A stretch of 5,939 nucleotides of DNA from Bacillota bacterium (GTDB taxonomy: Bacteria > Bacillota_A > Clostridia > Peptostreptococcales > Anaerovoracaceae). The position numbers and the translations under genes were made by a program. Positions within the stretch are counted from its first letter, which is position 1; the number at the start of each line of letters is the position of its first letter. Shown in pieces: positions 1 to 5,777 of this stretch. The stretch lies in contig JAFYLX010000103.1 of the NCBI GenBank assembly GCA_017556895.1, forward strand, positions 1-5,939. The letters run 5' to 3'. The notes below the pieces were generated by a model that had not been told where the DNA came from, searched no databases, and saw only the letters and a list, made by a program, of their open reading frames with translations.

Positions 1-2
1 AT

Positions 3-137
3 GCAGTCAATCATGCTCTCACAGCAAGAAACTGGCTCATAGGCTATAACATTGTAGAATTTGAACAAAACGGAGAGGATCGATGGGATACGGCAAGTGC
101 ATTGAGGAATTCGATGCTAGACTTCCGGAAATCTTAA
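3..137 (+). pseudogene. DUF1016 (YhcG-like PD-(D/E)XK nuclease family) N-terminal fragment, cut at both ends
   Basis: Read from base 3, this frame gives a peptide containing ALTARNWLIGYNIVEFEQ followed by NGEDR. It closely resembles the conserved N-terminal segment of DUF1016/YhcG-like proteins, where ALTLRNWLIGYYIVEYEQ-type sequence is followed by a basic/YG stretch. Members are predicted PD-(D/E)XK nucleases often found beside restriction-modification or mobile genes; that is family knowledge recalled from memory. The family match stops at about base 83. Beyond it the frame reads unrelated residues (WDTASALRNS...) because it has entered phosphopentomutase sequence out of frame, and it ends at TAA 135-137. 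The N-terminus lies outside the window. The remnant has no nuclease domain and cannot be functional. It may be a true rearrangement or an assembly artefact. Confidence 0.6.
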
Positions 138-376
138 AGGCTCTAGGCGAAGATGACGTACTGATGATTACTGCTGACCACGGTAATGATCCAATTGCAG
201 AAGGAACTGACCACACTAGAGAGTATGTTCCGGTATTGGTATACGGCAAGAATTGCAAGAAGGGTGTAGACCTTGGCATCAGAGGTTCCTTCGCAGATGT
301 AGGCGCTACAGTATGTGATATTTTGAACGTTAAGATGCCTGAAATAGGTAAGAGTTTCAAAGGAGAGATTTTATAA
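83..376 (+). CDS. deoB: Phosphopentomutase (DeoB), C-terminal fragment, 5'-truncated and probably non-functional
   Basis: This 97-residue frame is the C-terminal quarter of phosphopentomutase, an alkaline-phosphatase-superfamily enzyme of about 390 aa that interconverts (deoxy)ribose 1-phosphate and 5-phosphate in the cytosol. Visible family motifs are GYGKCIEEFDARLPEIL at the start, TADHGND (metal ligands D32 and H33) and GTDHTREYVPVL (metal ligand H44). The N-terminal part is absent: the first metal-binding aspartate, the phosphorylated threonine, the cap domain and the NLVDFD..YGHRRD segment just before this point. An in-frame TGA lies at 62-64, so the gene does not simply begin earlier. 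ATG 83 has a GGAGAGG four bases upstream, but that sequence belongs to the foreign DUF1016 segment and is probably fortuitous. The stop codon overlaps the pdp start (TAATG), as expected in a deo operon. The identity is secure; activity is very unlikely. Confidence 0.85.
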   Translation: MGYGKCIEEFDARLPEILKALGEDDVLMITADHGNDPIAEGTDHTREYVPVLVYGKNCKKGVDLGIRGSFADVGATVCDILNVKMPEIGKSFKGEIL

Positions 377-1683
377 TGAATATGGTATCTATTATCCAAA
401 AGAAAAAAGATGGCCTTGAACTTACGGCTGAAGAAATTAAGTGGTTCGTTGACGGCTATGTTGCAGGAGATATTCCTGATTATCAGGCGTCTGCATTACT
501 TATGGCAATATATTTCCAAGGACTATGCAATGAAGAAATTTTCCACCTGACTGAGGCTATGAGATATTCCGGTGATACTATCGACCTTTCAGGTATTGAC
601 GGCATAAAAGTTGATAAACACTCTACTGGTGGTGTAGGTGATAAGACGACTCTAGTTGTGGCACCTCTTGCTGCGGCGTGTGGAGTTCCTATTGCAAAGA
701 TGAGTGGCAGAGGTCTAGGTTTTACAGGCGGTACTATCGATAAGATGGAGTCTATTCCAAACTTCAAAACGTCCCTTGAGGCTGATGAATTCATCAATCA
801 GGTAAATACTATGGGTATGGCTGTTATCGGCCAAACTGCTCAGGTTACTCCTGCAGACAAGAAGCTTTATGCCCTTAGAGACGTGACTGCTACAGTAGAT
901 AATTTTGGCCTTATATCTTCAAGCATTATGAGTAAGAAACTTGCTGCCGGTAGCGACGCAATCGTGCTAGATGTTAAAGTGGGTGATGGTGCATTTATGG
1001 AAAACATCGACGATGCAGTTAAGCTTGCCAAGATGATGGTTGAAATCGGTAATAGTGCTGGCAGAAGAACTGTGGCTGCAATTACAGAAATGGGTCAGCC
1101 TTTAGGATGTGCCGTCGGAAACAGCCTAGAGGTTATCGAAGCAATCGAGACTCTAAAGTGCAATGGCCCTAAGGATATTACAGAACTTGCCCTAAAACTT
1201 AGTGGCATCATGGTATATTTAGGCGGAAAGGCACAGAGCCCAGAAGCAGGTATGGAAATGACTAAGAAGGCTATGGAAGATGGAACTGGCCTTGCAAAAC
1301 TTGGCGAATTTATTGCTGCACAGGGTGGTAATCCTGAAGTTATCAATGATTATAGCTTGTTCCCTCAGCATTCTATCACTGCTGAACTTAAGGCAGAAGC
1401 GGATGGATTTGTGAAGAGCATCGAAGCTAGAAAGATTGGTCTTGCTTCTCAGCAGACTGGTGCAGGAAGAGCGACTAAGGAAGACGACATTGATCTTTCC
1501 GCAGGTATTAAGGTTCTTAAGAAGGTGGGGGACGAGGTTAAGGCCGGAGAAGTTCTTGCAATTTTCTACGGTAATGACCAAAACAAAATTGATAGCGCAA
1601 TGAAGATTGCAGGTGAAGCTTTTGAAGTAGGCAAAGAGCCTTGTGATGCACCGAAGTTAATTAAGGAAATCATAGGACTATAG
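376..1683 (+). CDS. pdp: Pyrimidine-nucleoside phosphorylase (Pdp; thymidine phosphorylase family)
   Basis: This complete 435-aa cytosolic enzyme cleaves thymidine, deoxyuridine or uridine with phosphate to give the free base and (deoxy)ribose 1-phosphate, the substrate of phosphopentomutase. Length fits the family (about 430-440 aa). The phosphate-binding segment KHSTGGVGDK is at residues 81-90 and the family signature SGRGLGFTGGT..K.E at 110-125. Predicted base-binding residues, by alignment to E. coli DeoA, are H82, R168, S183 and K187 in RDVTATV and SSSIMSKK. The PYNP C-terminal domain spans about 344-418, including GAGRATKEDDIDL. Overall it resembles Bacillus Pdp more than enterobacterial DeoA, so broad pyrimidine specificity is inferred; deoA is the alternative name. 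The start at 376 has AAAGGAGAG eight bases upstream and overlaps the deoB stop by one base; ATG 382 is a possible alternative. SIPNF replaces the more usual VPGF after the signature, a minor variation. Confidence 0.96.
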   Translation: MNMVSIIQKKKDGLELTAEEIKWFVDGYVAGDIPDYQASALLMAIYFQGLCNEEIFHLTEAMRYSGDTIDLSGIDGIKVDKHSTGGVGDKTTLVVAPLAAACGVPIAKMSGRGLGFTGGTIDKMESIPNFKTSLEADEFINQVNTMGMAVIGQTAQVTPADKKLYALRDVTATVDNFGLISSSIMSKKLAAGSDAIVLDVKVGDGAFMENIDDAVKLAKMMVEIGNSAGRRTVAAITEMGQPLGCAVGNSLEVIEAIETLKCNGPKDITELALKLSGIMVYLGGKAQSPEAGMEMTKKAMEDGTGLAKLGEFIAAQGGNPEVINDYSLFPQHSITAELKAEADGFVKSIEARKIGLASQQTGAGRATKEDDIDLSAGIKVLKKVGDEVKAGEVLAIFYGNDQNKIDSAMKIAGEAFEVGKEPCDAPKLIKEIIGL

Positions 1684-1702
1684 ATAGTTTATTGAAGCTA
1701 GT

Positions 1703-1733
1703 GAACCGCTGTTTATCAGCGGTTCTTTTGTTG
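1703..1733 (+). terminator. Intrinsic terminator of the deoB-pdp operon
   Basis: A perfect 9-bp stem is formed by GAACCGCTG (1703-1711) and CAGCGGTTC (1717-1725) around the loop TTTAT. It is followed directly by the T-rich tail TTTTGTTGT. It lies 19 bases after the pdp stop, so it should end the nucleoside operon transcript and isolate the hydrogenase operon. Confidence 0.92.
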
Positions 1734-1827
1734 TGTCCGCAAATCCGTACATGTAATTGTGGCGAATTACTCGATATAACAAAGAAAAGACATATATTAT
1801 CTATTAAAAGTGGATGATATGTAAAGA

Positions 1828-1841
1828 ATACCGTACAGTAT
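1828..1841. repeat. 14-bp imperfect palindrome (ATAC-c-GTAC-a-GTAT)
   Basis: The sequence ATACCGTACAGTAT is self-complementary apart from one mismatched pair. It sits about 210 bases upstream of the predicted sigma-54 start site. It could be a distant protein-binding site, but nothing assigns it to a regulator and it may be chance. Confidence 0.3.
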
Positions 1842-1871
1842 CGTGACTGGATTTGTAGAAAGTGTAAGGAA

Positions 1872-1889
1872 ATGCGTACAAAAACGCAT
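1872..1889. repeat. Inverted repeat ATGCGT / ACGCAT with 6-base loop
   Basis: Perfect 6-bp arms at 1872-1877 and 1884-1889 flank ACAAAA. No T-tract follows, so it is not a typical terminator. A small RNA hairpin or a protein-binding dyad is possible; function is unknown. Confidence 0.35.
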
Positions 1890-1938
1890 AAACTGTTGTT
1901 ATTGGGCGAGATTTATACAAAAATAGAGTGAAAAAACT

Positions 1939-1960
1939 ATTAAATGTCATGTCGTTTAAT
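1939..1960. promoter_or_regulatory. Candidate activator-binding dyad (possible sigma-54 upstream activating sequence)
   Basis: The arms ATTAAATGTC (1939-1948) and GTCGTTTAAT (1951-1960) are symmetric about a central AT and complementary at 8 of 10 positions. The centre is at 1949.5, about 95 bases upstream of the start site predicted from the sigma-54 promoter. That lies in the usual -80 to -150 range for bacterial enhancer-binding proteins. The role is inferred from position and symmetry only; the protein is not in the window. Confidence 0.42.
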
Positions 1961-1970
1961 GTTCATAAAT

Positions 1971-1984
1971 GTTGAAATTTCAAC
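1971..1984. promoter_or_regulatory. Perfect 14-bp palindrome GTTGAAATTTCAAC, candidate operator or activator site
   Basis: The 14 bases are exactly self-complementary. After one mismatched pair two further A-T pairs on each side extend the symmetry (AA at 1968-1969, TT at 1986-1987). The centre lies about 67 bases upstream of the predicted start site and 28 bp from the centre of the preceding dyad. It may be a second activator half of the sigma-54 system or an operator for another regulator. It does not clearly match the TTGTTAA...TTAACAA form of the redox repressor Rex. Confidence 0.45.
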
Positions 1985-2018
1985 GTTGTTAAATTTAGTG
2001 TATATATTTTGTAAAAAT

Positions 2019-2034
2019 TGGCACATCATTTGCA
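2019..2034 (+). promoter_or_regulatory. Sigma-54 (RpoN) -24/-12 promoter of the hydrogenase operon
   Basis: TGGCAC (2019-2024), a five-base spacer ATCAT, then TTGCA (2030-2034), preceded by T, matches the sigma-54 consensus YTGGCAC-N5-TTGCW at every key position. The invariant GG (2020-2021) and GC (2032-2033) are 12 bp apart as required. Transcription should start near 2045, leaving a leader of about 105 bases before the flavoprotein gene. No comparably good sigma-70 promoter with 16-18 bp spacing was found in this stretch. Control would require an ATP-dependent enhancer-binding activator encoded elsewhere. Confidence 0.85.
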
Positions 2035-2055
2035 CAATCTAATTGTAATAACAGC

Positions 2056-2068
2056 CTATTAGTAATAG
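2056..2068 (+). repeat. Short leader hairpin CTATT-AGT-AATAG
   Basis: A perfect 5-bp stem with a three-base loop lies in the predicted leader and abuts the terminator-like hairpin beginning at 2069. It is weak and A-U rich. It may be chance or part of a leader structure. Confidence 0.3.
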
Positions 2069-2108
2069 AAAAAGTGTTGTATTTGTTCCTCGCAGCACTT
2101 TTTCTTTT
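2069..2108 (+). terminator. Terminator-like hairpin in the hydrogenase-operon leader (possible attenuator)
   Basis: AAAAAGTGTTG (2069-2079) pairs with CAGCACTTTTT (2093-2103) over 11 bp with one G-T wobble, around a 13-base loop. The T-rich run continues as CTTTT. It lies at roughly +25 to +64 of the predicted transcript and upstream of the ribosome binding site. The shape is that of an intrinsic terminator inside a 5' leader, which suggests attenuation. The A-tract before the stem would also let it act on the opposite strand. No convincing competing antiterminator pairing was found by eye. Confidence 0.6.
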
Positions 2109-2149
2109 ATGAAGGGAAGGCTTTATAGAGAACGGAGGATGATTTTACT

Positions 2150-4003
2150 ATGGATAGACTTTATATGAGATCTAAAGACAGAACTCAATATGCTGTAGAA
2201 GGTCTGTACAAGGATTTAGAGAGACGAATTGTGTCCAGCCCTGCGGGACAATGCCCTGTTGATATGGCAGCAGCATTCCTTAGAATGTGCCATGCTCAGT
2301 CTTGTGGTAAATGTGTCCCTTGTAGAGTAGGCCTTGGACAGCTACAAAATATGTTAGAAGATATTCTTTCTATGGATAAAACTGTAGATATGAAGATTCT
2401 TAATAGATTAGAAAAGACGGCGAAAGCTATAAAATATTCTGCTGATTGCGCTATAGGCGAAGAAGCAGCATCAATGATTTTAAGAGGCCTTGACGGATTT
2501 AAGGATGATTATGAGTCACATATTCTTAACCACTGTTGTGCAGATAATGTTATCGACAAGAGACAGTCTGTTCCTTGTCGAGGGGCTTGTCCTGCAGGTG
2601 TAGATATCCCAGGCTATACTGCTTTAGTTCATGCTGGTAGATATGACGATGCAGTTAAGTTAATTCGTAAGGATAACCCATTCCCAACTGTATGTGCACT
2701 TATTTGTGAGCACCCATGCGAAAATAAATGTAGACGTAACATCATTGATGCACCGGTTAACATTAGAGGTATCAAGCGTTTTGCGGTTGATAATTGTTCC
2801 GAGTTTGTATCTGTACCAGAAAAAATGGACGATACAGGTAAGCGTATTGCTGTTATTGGCGGAGGCCCGTCTGGACTTTCTGCGGCATACTTCTTATCAA
2901 TTATGGGACACAAAGTTACTGTATTTGAGAAACGCGCACAGCTAGGCGGTATGTTACGTTACGGTATTCCAAGTTATAGACTTCCAAGAGAAAGACTACA
3001 GTGGGATATTGATGCTATTGCTGCTACTGGTGTTGAATTTAAGGTAGACTACGATGTAAAGTCTGATGAAGCTATAAAGGAAATTAAGGAAAACTATGAT
3101 GCTATGTTCCTATCAATAGGATCTCATAACCATAAGAACCTAGGTATCCCAGGCGAATATGCCAAGGGCGTGATTCCAGCGGTAGAAATGCTTAGAGGCA
3201 TTGGCGATGATAGCATGCCAGATTTCCACGGAAAATCAGTTGTTGTTATAGGCGGTGGTAACGTTGCGATGGACGTAGCAAGAACTGCAAAACGTCTAGG
3301 AGCTAGTGAATCTAGTATCGTATACAGAAGACGTAGAGACGACATGACTGCACTTCCAGAGGAAATAGAAGGCGCAATTGCTGAAGGGTGTCAGTTATTC
3401 CAGTTAAAGGCTCCATCAGAAATAATCGTTGATAAGAACGGTCACGTAAAGGGCCTATATGTTCAGCCACAGATTGCATCTGAAGCGGACAAGTCAGGCC
3501 GTCCAAGACCTGTTGACGCTGATCAGCCTAGAGAAAAATTGATGTGTGACATCATTATTTCCGCAATTGGACAGGCAACTGACCTTGAGTTCTTTGAGAA
3601 GTACGGTGTTCCTGTATTCAAGGGTAATATCAAGACAGAACGAAGCAGTGTAGTAGACAGTGTTAGAGGTATATATGCAGGTGGTGACTGTGTAACTGGC
3701 CCATCCACTGTTATTAATGCAATCGCAGCTGGTAAGGTTGCGGCCGCAAACATCGATACATATTTAGGATATAATCACGAAATTACTGTAGATATAGATA
3801 TCCCAGATCCACTTGTAGAAGATAAGAAGGCAAGAGGACGAATTGAACTAAAAGAACGATATGCAGCAGAAAGAGGCGGCGACTTCGGAGAAGTAGAACT
3901 TCCAATGACAAGAGAGGAATCTCTTGTGGAATGTTCAAGATGTCTACGTTGTGACGCATGCGGTTTTGGATCATTCAGAGGAGGTAGAATCGAAAAATGG
4001 TAA
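2150..4003 (+). CDS. GltD/SfrB-like NAD(P)H-binding iron-sulfur flavoprotein, partner subunit of the [FeFe]-hydrogenase
   Basis: This 617-aa cytosolic protein is predicted to pass electrons between NAD(P)H and the adjacent hydrogenase. Residues about 45-115 form a NuoF C-terminal-type [4Fe-4S] domain: SCGKCVPCRVG with C52, C55 and C58, and C100 in DCAIGEEA. The FMN- and NADH-binding part of NuoF is absent. Residues about 130-540 resemble the glutamate synthase small subunit (GltD) and NfnB. They include C143 and C147 (CRGACPAGVDIPGY) with C182, C186, C190 and C194 for iron-sulfur clusters, the FAD motif GGGPSG (237-242) and the NAD(P) motif GGGNVAMD (368-375). An arginine-rich YRRRRDDM (392-399) suggests NADPH, and the second FAD segment is GIYAGGDC (507-514). 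The tail adds CSRCLRCDAC (C595, C598, C601, C604). GGAGG at 2134-2138 lies 11 bases before ATG 2150. The end overlaps hydA by 7 bases. Whether it bifurcates electrons is not decidable here. Confidence 0.9.
   Translation: MDRLYMRSKDRTQYAVEGLYKDLERRIVSSPAGQCPVDMAAAFLRMCHAQSCGKCVPCRVGLGQLQNMLEDILSMDKTVDMKILNRLEKTAKAIKYSADCAIGEEAASMILRGLDGFKDDYESHILNHCCADNVIDKRQSVPCRGACPAGVDIPGYTALVHAGRYDDAVKLIRKDNPFPTVCALICEHPCENKCRRNIIDAPVNIRGIKRFAVDNCSEFVSVPEKMDDTGKRIAVIGGGPSGLSAAYFLSIMGHKVTVFEKRAQLGGMLRYGIPSYRLPRERLQWDIDAIAATGVEFKVDYDVKSDEAIKEIKENYDAMFLSIGSHNHKNLGIPGEYAKGVIPAVEMLRGIGDDSMPDFHGKSVVVIGGGNVAMDVARTAKRLGASESSIVYRRRRDDMTALPEEIEGAIAEGCQLFQLKAPSEIIVDKNGHVKGLYVQPQIASEADKSGRPRPVDADQPREKLMCDIIISAIGQATDLEFFEKYGVPVFKGNIKTERSSVVDSVRGIYAGGDCVTGPSTVINAIAAGKVAAANIDTYLGYNHEITVDIDIPDPLVEDKKARGRIELKERYAAERGGDFGEVELPMTREESLVECSRCLRCDACGFGSFRGGRIEKW
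3979..3984 (+). promoter_or_regulatory. Ribosome binding site AGGAGG for hydA, inside the upstream gene
   Basis: AGGAGG lies in the last codons of the flavoprotein gene, 12 bases before ATG 3997, and supports that start. Because the hydA start overlaps the upstream stop codon, translation of the two subunits is probably coupled, consistent with one complex. Confidence 0.75.
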
Positions 4004-5730
4004 ACTTAATCATAGATGGACAGAAAATCTCCGTTCCTGAAGGAACAAGTATATTAGAAGCGGCAACAAAGGTAGGTATCAAAATCCCTCATCTTTGCTA
4101 TTTAAAAGACCTTAATGAGATAGGTGCTTGCAGAGTTTGTTTAGTAGAAAAAGTAGGCATGGAAAAACTGATTACCGACTGTAATACAGTTGTAGAAGAA
4201 GGCATGGAAATCCTGACAAACAGCCCCCGCGTTCGTCAGACAAGAAGAATTAACGTAGAATTAATCCTTTCTGACCACGACTGCAAGTGCGTACAGTGTG
4301 TAAAGAGTGGAAACTGCACTTTACAGAGAATTGCAAACGACCTAGGTATTATTACACTACCTTATGAGAATATTGCTGAAGTAAATCGTTGGGATTTCGA
4401 TTTGCCACTGATCCGTGAAGCATCAAAGTGTGTAAAGTGCATGAGATGCGTACAGATATGCGAAAAAGTTCAGGGTATGAACGTTTGGGATATAACTGGA
4501 TCTGGATACAGAACTTCTGTGGGTGTTGCAAACAATAAGAAGATTACTGAGGCGGATTGTGCATTATGTGGCCAGTGTATTACACATTGCCCAGTTGGTG
4601 CACTGAGAGAACGTGATGACAGAGATGTTTTAAGAGATGTCCTTGCGGACCCTGACAAAATAACTATGGTACAGATTGCTCCGGCTATTCGTACAGCTTG
4701 GGGCGAAGGTATTGGTATTTCCAAGACTGAGGCTACAACAGGCAAATTAGTAAGTGCTCTTAGAAGAATTGGCTTTGACTATATCTTTGATACTACTTAC
4801 ACTGCCGACCTAACTATTATGGAAGAAGGTAGCGAGTTTGTAGAAAGATTCACTCACAAGCAGGACTATAAGTGGCCGATGTTTACATCATGTTGTCCGG
4901 GTTGGATTAGATTTGTAAAGACTCAGTATCCTAAGTATATAAAGAACTTATCAACTGCTAAATCTCCACAGCAGATGTTCGGTGCTATGTCAAAGACATA
5001 TATTGCACAGAAGTTAGGCGTAGATCCAAACAAGATTTTCTCAGTTTCTATCATGCCATGCGTAGCAAAGAAGTATGAAAAGGGCGTAGAAGCTGTAGAT
5101 GATGCAGGCCACGGAAAAGACGTAGACTTAGTTCTAACTACAAGAGAACTTGTAAGAATGATTAGAGCGGATAATATTCAGCCGTCTGACTTAAAGGAAG
5201 AAGAGTTTGACCCTATCTTCGGAGAAGGATCAGGTGCCGGCGTAATCTTCGGTGCGACTGGTGGCGTTATGGAAGCAGCTCTTAGAAGCGCATACTATTT
5301 AGTTACTGGAGAAAATCCAGAGGCTGATAGCTTCAAAAGTGTTCGAGGCATGGATGGATGGAAAGAGGCTACTTTCGAAATCAAAGGAATGAAGGTTCGT
5401 ATAGCCATTGCAAGTGGCTTAGGTAACGCTAGAAAACTTATGGAAGCCATAGACAAAGGCGAAGTAAAATATGATTTTGTTGAAATTATGGCATGCCCAG
5501 GAGGATGTGTAGGTGGAGGAGGCCAGCCGACTAAGGATGGATATGAATTTGCCGAAGCACGAGGCGAAATCCTTTACGGGCTAGACAAATTCTCTGATCT
5601 TAGATTCTCCCATGAGAATAAGGCGGTTCAATTGACATACGAAGAGTTCTTAGGGGAACCAAATTCCCATAGAGCACATGAACTGTTACATACTGACCTT
5701 AAGTATTGGGAATTGGATATGAATAGATAG
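3997..5730 (+). CDS. hydA: [FeFe]-hydrogenase catalytic subunit, CpI-like, group A (glutamate synthase-linked type)
   Basis: This 577-aa cytosolic enzyme catalyses 2H+ + 2e- <-> H2. Size and cluster layout match Clostridium pasteurianum CpI (574 aa). It has an N-terminal [2Fe-2S] ferredoxin domain (C34, C45, C48, C62), a His-ligated [4Fe-4S] site (H94, C98, C101, C107), and two ferredoxin-type [4Fe-4S] clusters (C145, C148, C151, C155; C188, C191, C194, C198). The H-cluster domain has TSCCPGW (C299 proton-relay, C300 ligand), MPCVAKKYE (C355) and MACPGGCVGGGGQP (C500, C504). Likely proton-path equivalents of CpI E279, E282 and S319 are E277, E280 and S319. A small-subunit-like C-terminal segment follows, with YEEFLGEPNSHRAHELLHT. 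All expected ligands are present, so an active enzyme is predicted, provided HydE/F/G maturases exist elsewhere. The GltD-like partner immediately upstream suggests NAD(P)H rather than free ferredoxin as electron partner, though ferredoxin is not excluded. Confidence 0.97.
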   Translation: MVNLIIDGQKISVPEGTSILEAATKVGIKIPHLCYLKDLNEIGACRVCLVEKVGMEKLITDCNTVVEEGMEILTNSPRVRQTRRINVELILSDHDCKCVQCVKSGNCTLQRIANDLGIITLPYENIAEVNRWDFDLPLIREASKCVKCMRCVQICEKVQGMNVWDITGSGYRTSVGVANNKKITEADCALCGQCITHCPVGALRERDDRDVLRDVLADPDKITMVQIAPAIRTAWGEGIGISKTEATTGKLVSALRRIGFDYIFDTTYTADLTIMEEGSEFVERFTHKQDYKWPMFTSCCPGWIRFVKTQYPKYIKNLSTAKSPQQMFGAMSKTYIAQKLGVDPNKIFSVSIMPCVAKKYEKGVEAVDDAGHGKDVDLVLTTRELVRMIRADNIQPSDLKEEEFDPIFGEGSGAGVIFGATGGVMEAALRSAYYLVTGENPEADSFKSVRGMDGWKEATFEIKGMKVRIAIASGLGNARKLMEAIDKGEVKYDFVEIMACPGGCVGGGGQPTKDGYEFAEARGEILYGLDKFSDLRFSHENKAVQLTYEEFLGEPNSHRAHELLHTDLKYWELDMNR

Positions 5731-5750
5731 TACAATTTAAAACATAAATT

Positions 5751-5777
5751 GGAGGCTTAAGCTTAATGACATTTTAA
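5751..5777 (+). other. Orphan ribosome binding site with a three-codon reading frame
   Basis: GGAGG (5751-5755) is followed ten bases later by ATG ACA TTT TAA (5766-5777). The spacing is as good as for the real genes here, but no product of useful size results. It may be the start of a former third operon gene that has been deleted, or chance. No frame downstream continues it. Confidence 0.35.

Larger units (their letters stand above)
1734..1938. other. Intergenic stretch without a convincing gene
   Basis: No convincing coding region, tRNA or recognised RNA is seen here. Two small dyads lie inside and are listed separately (1828-1841 and 1872-1889). A stop-to-stop frame at 1818-1931 reads WICRKCKEMRTKTHK near its middle, but it has no properly placed start codon with a ribosome binding site. 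It could be an unrecognisable gene remnant or chance. A-T-rich sequence increases toward the promoter region downstream. Confidence 0.5.

Noticed and set aside
37..399. Long open frame on the minus strand across deoB
   Set aside because: It lies antisense to a clearly recognisable DeoB segment and its translation resembles no family I know, so it is a shadow of the real gene.
1872..1889. ATGCGT/ACGCAT hairpin as an intrinsic terminator
   Set aside because: The stem is only 6 bp and is not followed by a T-tract.
1984..2000. Possible Rex operator around GTTGTTAAATTTAG
   Set aside because: Only the first half resembles TTGTTAA. The second half TTAACAA is missing, so a Rex site is not supported.
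1986..2013. Sigma-70-like promoter pieces (TTGTTA and TATATT) upstream of the hydrogenase operon
   Set aside because: TTGTTA and TATATT are separated by only 11 bases, and TTGAAA at 1972 by 25. No pair has 16-18 bp spacing, while the sigma-54 element fits exactly.
2109..2168. Possible 19-codon upstream reading frame (MKGRLYRERRM...) overlapping the flavoprotein start
   Set aside because: There is no ribosome binding site at its ATG, it runs through the Shine-Dalgarno of the real gene, and its codons are what that region gives by chance.
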